This document shows positions 22,144-35,887 of a stretch of DNA of 64,000 nt, piece by piece. Position 1 is the stretch's first letter. Every line of letters begins with the position of its first letter. Below the pieces are notes generated by a model. The model did no database searches, was not told where the DNA came from, and was given only the letters and a program-made list of their open reading frames with translations. The position numbers and the translations under genes are program-made. Origin of the DNA: Latrodectus hesperus (Eukaryota > Arthropoda > Arachnida > Araneae > Theridiidae); NCBI GenBank assembly GCA_037975125.1, contig JAJQOW010000024.1:186001-250000 (forward strand). The letters are read 5' to 3'.

Positions 22144-23089
22144 GAGTAGTTATTTTCAATTTATGGTATTTTTGAACAAAGTTTTCTTAAATTATTACTT
22201 TTAAGAATAGTCTTGTATATAGAGCTGTATAATTACGGACGATAATTTAACAAATGATATAATTTAATAAAAAGAATCCCTATAATACTATTTTATTTCA
22301 AACAACAGTGACATATCTTTCGTATTCTCAAATACAGAAAGACATCTGCAATTTTGAGCGTAAACTATCATAAAAAATATATTCTGAAAATTAAACGGCA
22401 TCCTCAATGATTTGAAAATTGTAAAGCTTCTACAAAAAAATATCGAAAGCAAAATTGCATTTTGAATCTGCGGAATAGTCTAGTCAATTTTTTTAGATGT
22501 TGCTTTTCTAAAAATCATAATTTTTATTTTAAAAAATGATATTTTTAACCTGGTTTGCTGTATTAAGTGAAATTCAATTTAAATTAATCATTGTAAAGCA
22601 ATTTAAGGAAATTCTGAAGAAATTAAAGCAGAAATTCCATCTATATTTTCATCATGAAAATGAATATGCCCACAAAATGCATTTCATGCAGTTTAATATT
22701 TTTAGATCACTTCAAATATCATCTTTATTACCTCTTACATCCATATTTATTCACTTGTATTTTTGCTCTTTAGGAAAATCCTAATATTTATTATAAGATA
22801 TAAATAAATATTGTACAAATGCTGAGATGAATTTTTGAAGTGGTAAAATTTTAAAGAAAAACTAATTCATGCTTATAAAAATATAAATACAAGTTTCATT
22901 TTTAGATTTCGAATATCAAGAATTGTTTTATACGCTCAAGAAACGATTTGAAGAATCTAAAAATACGTGTACCAAACTCAGAATGTGTGAGAAAAACAAT
23001 AAATAATTATGATATAATTTCCTTTATTTAAATAAATATCAAATGTTCAAATATGTTTAAACAAGAAATTTTCTATAACAATTTTTTTA
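22141..23089. other. AT-rich non-coding sequence
   Basis: No gene recognised. An 82-codon frame at 22536-22784 has the Phe/Ile/Lys/Leu-rich composition expected by chance at this base content, so I do not call it. Confidence 0.5.
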
Positions 23090-23149
23090 TTCTGCGCACC
23101 ATCTTGGTTTTGCAGCCATAAGTCTCTAATCGGGCAGACCAATACAATT

Positions 23150-23527
23150 TTAAAGCAAACGAAATGTGATCTTCCGGAGAATTCTTAGTGCGACGTCCAA
23201 AAGTTCAAGGCAAGTGAAGAGATGGTCGGCAATCATAGTGCCAAATCCACATAAAGGGTAAATCGGATATTCTGTCAAACCTAAACATTGAAGGTGCTTT
23301 TGCAGATAATCATGTCTAGTCTTAAGCAAGAAATTTTCCACAACCACAACTCTAAAGAAGTTGCACTGAATAGACTTTGTTAGCAAAAAATCCAACACTT
23401 TACTTTTCGTGAACACCTTGTAAACATTTTCAGCATAGGAAGCAAAATTTCTCTTAGTAAGCTTTTTAACAGTATGGTAATCTAAAGCTGGACAAGGTTG
23501 CTGTAGATTTGAGCCAGCTTTTGTCAA
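23150..23527 (-). pseudogene. LINE end of RNase H and C-terminal CCHC-like domain
   Basis: The frame begins with the RNase H tail (LTKAGSNLQQPCPALDY, matching the usual ADxLAKAG ending). It continues through TRHDYLQKHLQCLGLTEYP to LCGFGTMIADHLFTC. The zinc spacing CX8HX3C is kept, but the first Cys of the expected CX2C pair is replaced by Tyr, so the site is probably dead. Confidence 0.82.
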
Positions 23528-23601
23528 ATCGTCGGCTGAGTTATTACTAGCGATGCCACAGGGTATAGATATTTACTGCAGCACAATTTGACGCCCTACT
23601 T

Positions 23602-23778
23602 GCCGAGCTGGCAGCCGAATGGTTAGCGCTCTTGCCTTCAGTTCAACAGTTCGTGGGTTCGAATCCCACCTTGGGCATGGATGTTTGTAGTGGTTCGGAA
23701 TCCACTTTAAGCCGTAAGTCCCGGTCTAATTAGCCCTCGTGTGCAAAAAATGACCGTTGAGCGACAAACAAACAAACA
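23602..23778 (+). mobile_element. tRNA-derived SINE, copy 1
   Basis: A 177-bp retroposon with a perfect 14-bp target-site duplication TTGACGCCCTACTT (23588-23601, 23779-23792). The head has an A-box-like TGGCAGCCGAATGG and an exact B-box GGTTCGAATCC (23656-23666), so transcription by RNA polymerase III is expected. The tRNA acceptor stem is mismatched and a non-tRNA body follows, so it is not a functional tRNA. The 3' end reads CTCGTGTGCAAAAAATGACC and finishes in a (ACAA)n-like tail. A second copy lies at 61933-62095. Conserved 3' bodies like this are often recognised by a partner LINE, but no match to the LINEs here is evident. Confidence 0.92.
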
Positions 23779-23792
23779 TTGACGCCCTACTT

Positions 23793-24140
23793 CTAGTAGA
23801 GAACTAATAACCATCTGACGTTGATTAACAGACCCAATATTATTAAGAGTAATTGATGTGAATAATTGCATGGTGGTATGAGATTCAGTAAAAAAATACT
23901 ATGTGCGCTCACTATCTTTGTTGATTTCTTCAAAATTTAACGACACAGCGGCTACTTCTCCATTGTCTTAGTCCATTGTTATAGTTATTGTATTCTCCTA
24001 CAGCCCAGCAAAGTTCGAAATGTTTAGAGTACATTCCTGCACCAGTCCGTCTATTAGCCTCTTCAGTTGAACCTTTCGTCAAAACATGAAACCAATTAGA
24101 TAGTGGATAATGCTCACATCAGTAGTAGCCAGGGCAGCCA
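23793..24140 (-). pseudogene. LINE RNase H remnant upstream of the SINE
   Basis: On the minus strand WFHVLTKGSTEEANRRTGAGMYS is recognisable as the first RNase H block, with Lys where the catalytic Asp of TDGS should be. Farther on, NGEVAAVS retains the Glu block in another frame. Multiple stops follow. Confidence 0.7.
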
Positions 24141-24205
24141 TTCCTGGCTCAGAATCAGTAGAAGATAAGCTAGAGATGGCTGTCCTGACTACATGCCTAG
24201 CTGTA

Positions 24206-25690
24206 ACAAAACATACAATAACAAAAGTCTAGCATACTATTTATATTCTGTCTTCATAAATTTTTAATTAAAAAGAAAAAAAGGAAAACTTATAAAATTC
24301 AAAGCAAAAATTAGTTAATAGACTAAAATATTTTTTTTGAAAAAAATAAAATAGATAAAAATTAATATAAATTTAAGAAATTCAGAATTTATAAAAATAT
24401 TTTTTCTCTCAAAGGAATTATTTATTTTTATTTCAGTTGTGATATAAAAAGATATTAAGAAAATATTAAAACTTATTAATAATCTAAGCATCAATTATTT
24501 GATAAATATATGAATAGTTATAAATTGTATTTATATTTCAAAAGTGCAGTCACATTATGAAATGCAGCATTTACTATCTTGATATAACAGAAACAATGAA
24601 CACGAACCACAAAACGAAATCAAATCACTTCTCGTAATAGTGATGATGGGAAAATTGCTCTCCGTCAGGAAATTAAACGGAAAATCTCAGAATAACATCT
24701 TTCATGAAACTTATGGGGCAAAACAGAACATGTGACAGGTAATTTTAACGATTTGTTGCGCTAATCGGCACCCAAAACCATAGACGGTAGAAGAGAATCG
24801 CAATCGTTAGGAAAGATAGAATACTTGTCTCTACATTGTTTCGCTTTATTCCTTTAATTTGCTCATCAAAAAAGATCTAATATAAGATGCTATGAAGTAT
24901 TAAATTATTCATGTAACTAAAACGTACATGCACTGTGTGCGATAAATATTATCTTTCAATAAGCTAATATTAATTGCATACATTATATGTATTTACCTGA
25001 AGACAAAATTCGTATCTTTTAATATATATCTTTTAACTTTATACTATGTTTATATATTATTTTGATGTCATCTAATATAACTACATTTCTAGGATTTTTA
25101 AGTGATTTAAAATTACCGTTATTAATTTCTGGTCAAGATTATATTTTTTAAATTAAAAAGAATGTAATTAATAGTTAAATTTGCTTTTAAAAATTGACAC
25201 ATTATAAATAACATGCCCGTTTGTTACATAAGTTTTCACTCAAAATAAAAAATAAGTACAACTAATTATAAGCATACATGTATTCCCTGATTTAAATATT
25301 GGCAAACACTACTCACATTTATTTAATAGATTTAAATGTTATGATAGCACAAACCAATACAATACCTACAATATTCAAAGAATTGTGATTTAAAGTTTCA
25401 TATTGAGTATAAATCTTTATAAATGATACATTTCACAATTATTGAGTCCAATATAAATTTCATTTCATATATTAGGTTTCAAGAGATCAAATTTAGCAGT
25501 TTGATACCCAAGAGAGAAGGAGAGAGAGTAGTGACTTACATGTAACACATTCAAAAAAATAATATGCTTTATATAATTTGTTCAAAATACAACAGAGGAA
25601 AATCTGTATAATTTAAAAAATATTTTCTTTCCTTGAATAATGGATATTTCATTTCTTTGTGTTGATAAAATTATAATCTATATCTATCTA
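24206..25690. other. AT-rich non-coding sequence
   Basis: Nothing recognised. A less AT-rich patch at about 24560-24830 has no coherent long frame on either strand. Confidence 0.5.
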
Positions 25691-25691
25691 A

Positions 25692-25746
<55 letters not shown>

Positions 25747-25771
25747 TTTGTTTGTTTGTTTGTTTGTTTGT
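25691..25771. repeat. Compound (TA)n-(TG)n-(TTTG)n microsatellite
   Basis: Three motifs succeed one another without gaps: TA at 25691-25709, TG to 25742, then TTTG to 25771. The order suggests stepwise motif conversion. Confidence 0.96.
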
Positions 25772-27831
25772 TTTATCTTAATTTAGCTATTTTTTCTTTT
25801 GGAAATGATAATGATTTATCTTGGTGATAGTTTTGGGATTTACGATATATAGCTATAAAATTTGTAAAAAAACGCTTAATTAAAGAATAAAATAAATATT
25901 AAGTGACCAATATAGCGTCTTATGAAGCTGCTAATGGTAGAATAATATTATTTTGACAAATCATATATGGATTTTTCTATCCGTAAAAGTAATTTCATGT
26001 AAATGAACGAGCCAAAAAGTAAAAATTAATAATTCTCCAGCATAAATGTTATTTTTCAATAGAATGTTTAAAATTCAGATGGTATAATTAATTCAGAAAT
26101 TAAACAGAACCAATTTCTTATTCTGTAACATTCTATCAGTGCTTATGAATAATTGATTTTGATAAGCATTTATTTAGATCAATATAGTAGAAAGAAAAAT
26201 CCTTATTTCTGTCTACACTACCAATATTCACCTTATGATTGACGTTAAAAGCAACTGTATTGCGCAGTAAATATTTAGACTTTCTATAAAAATTTCACCA
26301 AAGCTTTGGAAAATATGGATATTTGAAAAAAATTGGTGATGACTTTAGAAATATATTATAAATAAATAAAAGCATGGTAGATTTGAGTATCATTTATGAA
26401 TTTTTGTTGAAACTCAATTTTAATAAAACTCATTATTGAGTTACGAGCAAATTCTTTGTTTAAATTTTAATAGATTAAACCAAACTAAAATTGGCAGCAT
26501 TTTATTGAAAGAAATCTTTTCTTCATGAAAAAAATAATTACAGACATAAAAGAAAATTTAACAATCTTTTAATTCTGATGAGCATTTCTATTTTATTTTT
26601 AGGAATATTTAAAATCAATCAATGATACTTAAACTGCTATGCTATGCTTTTTAAAAAAAATTTTCTAGCGTTTAAAAATGTGCATAATTACAAATATTCG
26701 AAAAAATTGATTTAAATTTATTAAAAAAATTACATCAAATTATTGATATAAAGAAAATATAAATTTAAATTCTGCTGATATTTAATAATTCCTAGTTTTT
26801 TTTTCAGTATACACACTGTAGAATATAGTTTAAATCATAACATTCACGCTATACAAGGAAAAAAGTATTCTTTGAGTGTATGTATGTAACTCAAACTTAA
26901 CTTTACTGCAAAATAGCTCTCAATTTTGAATAAAATAAAATTAACTGATAATTTTTCTTTCCAAAATGACATTGTTTTATATGAAAACATTCAAACATAC
27001 TATTTATTAATTATTTATTAATTACTTAATAAACAATTTATTTTTTGATTACATGATTACAATAAAAAGGGTAGGTTATTTTTTTGGATAAAATTTGCAA
27101 AACAAATACTAATCATAATGAATTGTTTAATGCTTTAATTTTTTATACTTAAGAAAATTGTTTAAAAAATTAAATACATATAAGAAACAATATGCAAAAT
27201 ATATTATCCAATAAAAACTTTTGACAAACTATTAAAATTATCTTTTACTTATCATAATATCCTCAAATCAAAGCTTATTTAATCAAATATAAAGTGATTC
27301 AAAAATTAAATTTTCAACTTTTCATTTTTCCATTTTGCCAATTAGAAAATTGTGTATATTAATCAGAAAGAAATTTTAAGCATTTTATACAGGAATGAGC
27401 CATTTCCTGTCAAGTTGGAGAATTTTATTAAATCCTTAATTTTTAGTGAAACTTAATGTATTTTTTAGAAAGGTATGAATTCTGATTTGTTGTAAAAAAA
27501 TTAAATTTGATGACAGTTATTTTTTAATGACTGATGATCAAGTTTTTTTTCAGTAATTCTGCTAATGCTCTAAGTGGAGCTATTTCAGTGGAAACGCTTA
27601 TTTTGACTTAAATTTTCTGAAGGAGGGTTCTGAAGGAGAATATATTTTAATCTAAGACTGAAAGTAATTCTCTTGGAAACAAATGTCATATTTAATAGTA
27701 TCACATATTTCTAATAAAAAACCTACACTATTAAATAAAAACATTTCTAATTTTTATAATATTTAAGTATTTAGTCACTATATTTGAATATCTAAAATAC
27801 TGTAAATTATCATCATAAATTTTTGATAAAC
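25772..27831. other. AT-rich non-coding sequence
   Basis: Nothing recognised on either strand. Confidence 0.55.
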
Positions 27832-27853
27832 TGTCACGTCCCACCACGTGACA
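27832..27853. repeat. 8-bp perfect inverted repeat at Tc1 remnant edge
   Basis: TGTCACGT and ACGTGACA flank CCCACC. It sits where Tc1 homology begins and may mark the truncation point. Confidence 0.6.
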
Positions 27854-28285
27854 ACGCACCATCATGTTTTGGGACGCAATTGCGTATGATTCCACATCAC
27901 CTCTAGTTCATATTCACGTCACTATTACAGCCCAATGTTACGTAGATGGTGACACCTTTATAACTTCAGGGGTGGTTAGTACGCTTTATCAACAGAATAA
28001 CACCCGACTGCATATAGCTCACATCAGTCAAAATGCCCTGCAAGGTGTACATCTTCTTCCCTGGGTAAAGTGCTCAACAGATATCTCACAAATTGAACAT
28101 GCTTGGAATATGATGGAACACTATTTGTAGACCTTGTCACTGCGTCCTTCAGAAGATGCACTTTGGCTAATGCTTGACAAAGAATGGAGAGCCATTCCTC
28201 AGGACGCTATTCGCTCTCTCATTGACTACGTCCCAACACATATTGTTTCATGTATCGTTTATTACAGTGGACATGCAACCTAATA
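27854..28285 (+). pseudogene. 5'-truncated Tc1-like transposase
   Basis: The C-terminal half of a Tc1-family DDE transposase. The frame begins FWDAIAYDSTSPLVHIH, equivalent to the WGAI...SPLV region after the first catalytic Asp. The second catalytic site reads QQNNTRLH, with Asn replacing the Asp of QQDNARPH. The third reads STDISQIEHAWN and keeps the Glu, 32 residues after the second site. A stop at 28128-28130 interrupts the frame. Beyond it EWRAIPQDAIRSLIDYVP still matches the C-terminus. The DNA-binding half and both terminal repeats are absent. It is a different family from the element at 54.7 kb, judging by sequence and D-E spacing. Confidence 0.88.
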
Positions 28286-28352
28286 AATGCAAGACTGGAT
28301 CGTAAGTGGGCCCCCGTTAATATTACGGAAGACTCTCGGAGATGGTAGGGCA

Positions 28353-28386
28353 TAACCCGATAACCAGTTGGTAACCCGATAACCAG
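28353..28386 (+). repeat. Two-copy tandem TAACCCGATAACCAG
   Basis: Two identical 15-bp units (28353-28367, 28372-28386) separated by TTGG, just downstream of the Tc1 remnant. They could be part of its 3' non-coding region or a neighbouring repeat. Confidence 0.75.
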
Positions 28387-31300
28387 GCAATAAATGATAA
28401 TTAAATTATATTTTAAATTTTAAGTATTGGGATGAATTTTTCTTCAATATAGGTGTCATAAACAGTTTCAGAAGATTATTAAAGCAATATTTTACCTGTG
28501 TGTTGTTAAATTTCAAATATAAAATATTGAAAATTTAGTTTAAGGAAATTCTTCCACAAAACGCATTATTACAAAATTCTAATTCTTAATTTTATCCCAC
28601 TCTGAAGTTTGCTTACCGTAAAACATTTAAATTAGATGAATTTATATCTTAATAAAATGCAATTGAAACAAAACTAATTTAAAATATTATAAAACAAAAA
28701 TTTTAAGTAATTAAAGTACGTTTTAAATTCGAAAAATATTAAGAAATAGACAATTATTAGATAATTAAGTGTTATATGCAATTTATAAAATGTAAACAAT
28801 ATAACAAATAATAACAATAAATTATAACACAATTATTTTAAATAAATATTTCCTTAGAATAAAACAATTAAAATCATATTTTTGTATAGTTATAAGAAAC
28901 ATGCTATGTTTTACTTGTTCCAATAAGTCATCTTAAGTTTTTAGAGAAATAAATTGCAAACTATTACTTATGTTGAATTTCTGAATTCTTACAATATCAA
29001 ATCATATCATACTATGTGTACACACACAATTTATATATAATATATATTTAACTATATAACTATACAAAATATTAAAATACTTATAGAAAATAATGCTTTT
29101 TCGTAATCAAAAGTAACGGGAAGCTAAAGTAAGTTAAAACTTGTAACTTCTTTTACGAGGTAAATATCACTCACTTTTACCTCAGTTTGTTCTCTCAACT
29201 TAATTGAATGCGTAATTTACAATAAATTAATATTCATATAAATTATTTCATAACTACATTTTAATACATGTTTGGAAATATTTCAGAGTTTTAAGTAAAA
29301 AATTTTATTATAAATTGTGGATACCATCAGAAATTGAATTTCCATCATTTAATTATTCAGATTATGTTTGTCATGCTATTTTAAAAAGCTAATAATCAAG
29401 TTGCCCAAATATGCATTTATATTATTTTTTAAATATTGATGAACATTTTTCACTTATTTTATATATTTACAAAATAAGCAGTTATATAAATATGAACTGG
29501 AAATATTAAATATCAGTTTTCGGGCTTAATTACCTTTATAAAATTTCCAATAATCATCATAAGTAAAGTTTGCTTTGTCTTCCTATCTATAGTAAATAAA
29601 AATCAATAAATTTCTTCTGATTTTAGACCAGTTGTTAAAATATCAAAATCATAATAATTATCATTTTAAAAATGAAATTTCTTTACTCGGAAGAGAAAAG
29701 TTATGAAAGTTTCATGTAATATCTGTAATCACATCAAATAGAAATATTATACTTATTTTACTTAACTTAATTTATTTTCTCCTATAACAATTTGCACACT
29801 TCAAACTTGCTCTCTATTAAGCAATGGTGTTCTGCTTATGCTTCATACTTGTGATTTTGATGTATGTCACGATGAAGACCATTATTTTCCATAATAGTGG
29901 CTTGAGGCACCGAAAAGAGATTTCTGCCGCAATATCCTCCAAATAAAAGTATATCTCTAAGGGGGAGAAAAAGCTTTGGATATTCTTCTTGGTCCCAGCT
30001 TTTCATTTTTACTAGGATTCCTTTAAGGAGTTACGGTTGCGGAAACACTTGGTACTTACTAAACTGAATAAATTTATCCAAACCAAAAATGTGCAGCTGG
30101 GTGCTTTCCAAGTTGCTATCAAATATAGTAATGCCGAAAGTTTAAAAATTTTCAAAGTAGTAGGGTTTTTTTTTTTTTTTTTTTTTTTACGAAACTTTAA
30201 CTTTCTAAAATAGTTGGATTTAATATTTTTGTAAATAAATTAAAAATATTTTGAATAAACATTTTTCTATGATGACTTTGAAGTTTATATGCATACATAA
30301 TCTATTATAAACTTCAGAAAAAAACTAAAAATTTCATTTTTTGTAAATAAATGAATTAATTTTAAAATTTTCTGAATGATTGGTGCTCATGACATTTTTT
30401 AGATTTTTGTCTTTTTAAAATTATAGATACTTAGAAAAAATTGCAAATGTACAGGGAATTAAAGGATAACTTAATTTTCTGATTTTGAAATTCAGTTTAA
30501 TTTTACATTTTTCGTTTTTGAAGAGTTTTCAATGAGTTTATAAAAATTAAATATGCATGTATGTAATAAATATCAGTATTATGCTGCATTGTATGTTAAT
30601 GCACAACTTAATCAATGCACTTCATTTATTAATTTCTTTTAACTACATCCTTAAGGTACAATTTGTTTTAGATAGCTCCGAACTCTATTTTGATTTATTT
30701 ATTCTCAAAAATACGAAAGTTGTTACTGTAAATCTTATTTAAATTCACAACATTAATAAATAATAAAAGTAAAACTATTCAGTGACATACATGAATATAT
30801 TGATAAACTTAATCAGATAAATTATAATGTATTCTATTTCGCAACTTGTATGATATAATATGATGAAATATAATATAATATGATTAACTATTTAATCTTA
30901 AGTTTCTGAAAGTAAATAGAATCTGAAAATAAATAGTAATACGTAAAAATATAAAACGGTAAGAAAATCAAGTTAATATACTCTTGTTATATTTTTACTG
31001 TGCAGATATATACCTAGAAACTCTATAGCAATTTTTAATGTTTTTCAATTGGCAGTAATGTTTACCATTTTTATCTTAAATATATCAATAATAACTATTG
31101 AAATTACAATAATTTGTGAAGTAAATTAATAAACTCTATTTATAAAGTGAGTGAAACATTTGAGTGAGCCAAATGTGTTTTTTATTTCTAGATGAATAAT
31201 GTGTTTACTGAAAGGTAAAACAAACAATTCTCTGTTAAAATAAATTAAATTTGAGATCTAAAAATTATTTCCGCAATTTTTATTTTCAACTCATATCAAA

Positions 31301-34300
31301 TCAAGTTTTTTCCCTTATTTAATTATACATTTATAAGAAAATATATTGATTTATTTTTTTCATTTAAAAATTATATATCGATTATATTTTTATAATAAAT
31401 TAGCTGATCTAAGAAACATTCAATATAAATATATTTCTGAAATATTTATTATAAAATTTGATAAAATTAAATATTTGTCAAATTTACTAAAGATTGAATT
31501 AATTATCATTTAAATTAGTTTGTTTAATATTTGACTTATTTTCATAGTTTTTCACTCTTACAATTTTATTTTTGTCTCAGAATGAAAACATTAATAATGG
31601 GAAGATAGACTATAATTAATATGCATAAAACGTGCTGGTCAACATATGTAGGAACGAGTATATTTTATCATTATAAAATGTATGTATAATTTATTAAAGT
31701 AAATAAAAGTTAAAAACCAAAAAAAATAAATAAATAAATAAAACTAATGTTTACATACATTTAAAAGTATTCATAATTTACATATCAATGACTCAATTTA
31801 AGGATATTATCGTAAGAAACATGATGGTTTTTTTAACAGCTGTACAATGCAGTTAAAAACATCATATATTTTTTCCTTTATTATTAAAATATTTTTCATA
31901 CATTTTAATTTGTTGACATTTTATTTCAAAGATATTTCAAAGAAGAAATCTATCTGAAACATTTTTTACACCAACAAGAAATGACTGCAAACTTTTATAG
32001 TATATGGACATTATACTTAAATACATTTTGAATTTTTAATTAATTATAAAACAGCTATAATTTTCCATTTCTTATTTCTCAAATCCATTTTTTCTTCCAG
32101 ATAACAAGAAATTAGTTTAATATTCAAATAACAATCATTCTGAATGCAATATTTTTTAAAATTTAATATTTGCAAGCAAAATTAATACTGAATACATGAT
32201 TTAATAAAATCATTTTGATTTAAAGTAACTGCAAGTTTTCTAAAATTCTGCAAAGCGCCATAAAAGGAAACACTATAATTTATTTCTCATCCACATTTTA
32301 GTAAACTTTTCATTATTTTAATTAATTATTTGCAATTCAACCTCATTGAGACTGATAATTGTTTCCAAATGCAGTTCTAATTTTGTAAAAATAAATATTA
32401 CAAAATTACTTTTTTCTGAATTATCCGATGGAATATTAAAAAATTAAATTACAATAATAATTTTAAACTAAAATTACATTTAACAATAAACTGAAATCAA
32501 ACTTTCTCAAGTACAAAGCTAAATATGTAAATACTGAAATTTGACCGCATTAAATGAAAATAATGTTTACAATGATCATTCATTGTTTATATGCAATACA
32601 TATTATAACCAATTTGTGAATGAAAAAGTTAAAGTAAAAAAATTAGTAAAATATTAAATATTTTACTGATTTTATTACTTTAGCTTTTTCATTCAAGAAA
32701 TTAAATACCGGTAAAATATAAAAATAATTATTTAAAATATTATAATTAATTATATTTCGTTCCTGCTTTATCGCTTTTATCACAATATAGTTCCTGTGAT
32801 TCTCATTTGTTTAAATGTTTACTTATATAATTTTGTAGACTAAATCATTATGGCTTAAATAGCTTTAAATTTCGTACTTAGTAAATACTTTATTTTTTAA
32901 CAGAAACATTCATAAGGAACGATAATATGTTAGATGTTAAAAGCAGATTGCTAAATAATATTTTTACTTCATTGTAAACAAGATTTAAATGAATTTCAAA
33001 GATTTATCCAACTTCAGTTTATGACAAAGAATTTAAGCAAGGTAATCAGACAAATTATTCTTTTTATGCATAAATAATAGATGTAACCACGCATTTAAAT
33101 ATAGGTACATGTAAATATTTAAATAGAAATTAAATTCAATGCCTACTCGTATTATTTTGCATTATTTTTTATTTCCTAAAAGCATTAAAAATATTATATA
33201 TTATAATTATTCAAATTTAGCAGTAAAAATTTTAAATTATGAAACACATTTCACTAAAGTTGAATTAAAGAATAAATCAAGGATTATTTCTTCAGAGAAT
33301 TTCTCCGTAAATATTGTGTAAAAACAAAGCTAAACCACATTGTATTTGATTCTTTGTATTAATTCAATTTTTAAGAATGTTTACTTTTATCTTATAATGT
33401 GCTAGATTTTAAGAAAGAAGAAATAAATTCATATATTTAATTTAATGTGAAAGAATTATGAAAAAAGATATAAATACTCCAGAAGTATACCTTCAACAAA
33501 TCCTGAAGTAATTAAAATTATACATTCATTGCAAAACAGCCTGCAACAAAACATTTGAGATGACATTCAGCATTTACGAAACATTCAACAATTGTTACTA
33601 GACAATTCAGTTTATACTTGCAAATTAATATTACTAATGATTATCATTTCTATTACATGATTGTGCTAAAAACATGTTTACCATGAGAAACAAAAATATT
33701 AATCAATTTATAAATCTATCTCAATATTAAAATATTAATCAAGTTATAAGAACTTTGAAAATAATTTTAAAAACTAAGTACTTGGTGAAAACACAACATA
33801 TGATTCATTGTTTATAGTGATACGGTTATTGTCTCAAGATATTGTTTCATAAACGTGGACTTTCATCGAAATCCCACGAGCTGAAAATATTTATCACTGT
33901 TTAACAAAGAAAGGCAAAATTATTTTATTGGTCAACTTCATACGTTTGATCCTAAGTTGTAAAATCAAAGCGGATTTCACTTTTGAATAGTCATGTGCAA
34001 ACATTTAGCTTTCAACAATAATAGCTATTTAGAAATACAATTTTGCAATAACAGTAGATTTCACGTGATTGAAAACAGTAATATTGATTTAAATGAATAC
34101 ATTCTCTTTTACTACTCTAATATGAAGGAAAACAGGTTTGTGATATGATTTAATTCTAATAATATTTGCTTTGAAATAATTATTTAATCATTCAAAATTT
34201 ACTATTGACTTTTCTTAAATATTTAATTTGATAAAATATGTAACATATTTGCTCACAGTAAAATAATCATCATCAAAATATTTAAGCCAAAAAAAAAACA

Positions 34301-35340
34301 CTTTCTTAAAACATGTTCCATTGCAAAATAATTCTGTTTAGTCATTTGCTAAAATAAATTCAAACGTTGAATGTCTGTCCCTTTTCCTTTACTACTTTCT
34401 CTTCTGAAATTCAGTGACCTCATTTGAAAATACATGATAGAACTTCTTATGAGAATAAAAAATTTTCGTTCTAATATGTTCTAAAACTTCCAGTTCCCGA
34501 ATAGTTACGGAATAGTTGTCCACTAGGATTTCTTTCATAAAACATCATTTTTTTTTACATTTCATTTTCTTCACCGGACATTACAATTTCTATTTCTCAT
34601 CATTGAAATCAGATGGTATTAAAGAGTTATGTGTACAAAAATTGATAGGAAAGAGAATGCAAAATGCTTAGCAACCAATTAAGATTTTTATATAAAGAAA
34701 TTAGATTATTATTTATTCATGAAATGAGTATGAATATGTATATATGTTTAAAAAATTACACACAAAAATATGATAAAAAAGTAAAACTTTGCTTTTAATA
34801 TTTCTTAAAATGTGAAATCACTTTGAAAGTTTCATTATTTAAGTTTATAACAAAAATCATTTATATTTTATTAGAATAATGAGTTCCAAAATGTGATCGA
34901 TTTGCGCCGGTATGGAATTAAAATAAGTAATAGGATAGTCCATAACATATATGTATATATAAACTATACTTTAGAAACATAATTTAACTTTTACTAATAA
35001 GCATTATTGTAATGTAAATGTCTCTTAACAAAAAATTGTATATTGAGTAAAAATTCAAAATAATTTCTCAATATAGTTTTAATAATTAAAACTCCTTTAA
35101 AATAGTTGGACTATTTGGATTTTCTTTTGTAAAAACACTTCTTTTTGTCAGATCATCCTCTGTAATTCTGCGTATTTCTCTAATGATCACGCATAGTTTT
35201 CCCATAATCACAATCTATTCAGGAAGCGCAATAGAGTCTTAAAGACAATATGTATTAAGCATTTTATAAACAATAAATTTACTACAGGAGTAATTATAAT
35301 ACAACTGAGTATATTCAATATTGTATTTAAGAGTAAAGTA
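28387..35340. other. Long AT-rich non-coding stretch
   Basis: About 7 kb with no recognised gene. A less AT-rich stretch at about 29820-30130 carries a 36-codon ATG frame on the plus strand with a hydrophobic start, without further support. A 41-codon minus-strand frame at about 35085-35208 (MGKLCVIIREIRRITEDDL) has coding-like composition but no homologue I recognise. Confidence 0.4.
30166..30188. repeat. Poly(T) run of 23
   Basis: A homopolymer in AT-rich DNA. If it were a retroposon tail the body would lie to the right on the minus strand, but that sequence shows no element. Confidence 0.9.
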
Positions 35341-35381
35341 ATTATGGATTTATTGAAAAGAAAAAGAAGAGAATTAAACGA

Positions 35382-35578
<197 letters not shown>

Positions 35579-35887
35579 CTAATGAAAGAGTTGTACCTAA
35601 TTGTCAATTTCAGAGATTCGTAAAAAATAAATCGATGTACTACTAAAATTATATTTATAATACTAAATTATATACATTCTAGAAAAAATATGATTTATAT
35701 TGGTTATTTTTGGATAAATGTATTTTAATTGCCAATATAATATTATCGTTGGCAAAATTAAACTACCAAAAATAAATGTATCTGCATCAATGTAATGTGA
35801 CAAGTTTTGAAAAATCAATTTGAAAAATGTATATATTTATGTGTAGCTTACATCATGTAGGGTTGTAAGAAACCATTCTTTTTACAG

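Larger units (their letters stand above)
23090..24205 (-). mobile_element. 5'-truncated LINE 3' fragment, copy 3, split by a SINE
   Basis: The minus strand carries a decayed RNase H (about 23793-24140) and the C-terminal CCHC-like domain (about 23150-23527), ending in an A-rich stretch near 23090. It is the same broad LINE group as the copies at 10-15 kb but on the opposite strand and more decayed. A SINE sits between the two domains. I found no target-site duplication for the LINE. Confidence 0.8.

Noticed and set aside
23602..23680. Functional tRNA gene
   Set aside because: The B-box is perfect but acceptor pairing is poor, a non-tRNA body and tail follow, and the block is flanked by a target duplication. 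It is a SINE.
28353..28386. Start of a CRISPR array or telomere-like repeat
   Set aside because: There are only two units with a 4-bp spacer, in a eukaryotic transposon-rich context.
30166..30188. Poly(T) as tail of a processed pseudogene
   Set aside because: The body would have to lie to the right on the minus strand. That sequence is featureless and no target duplication was seen.
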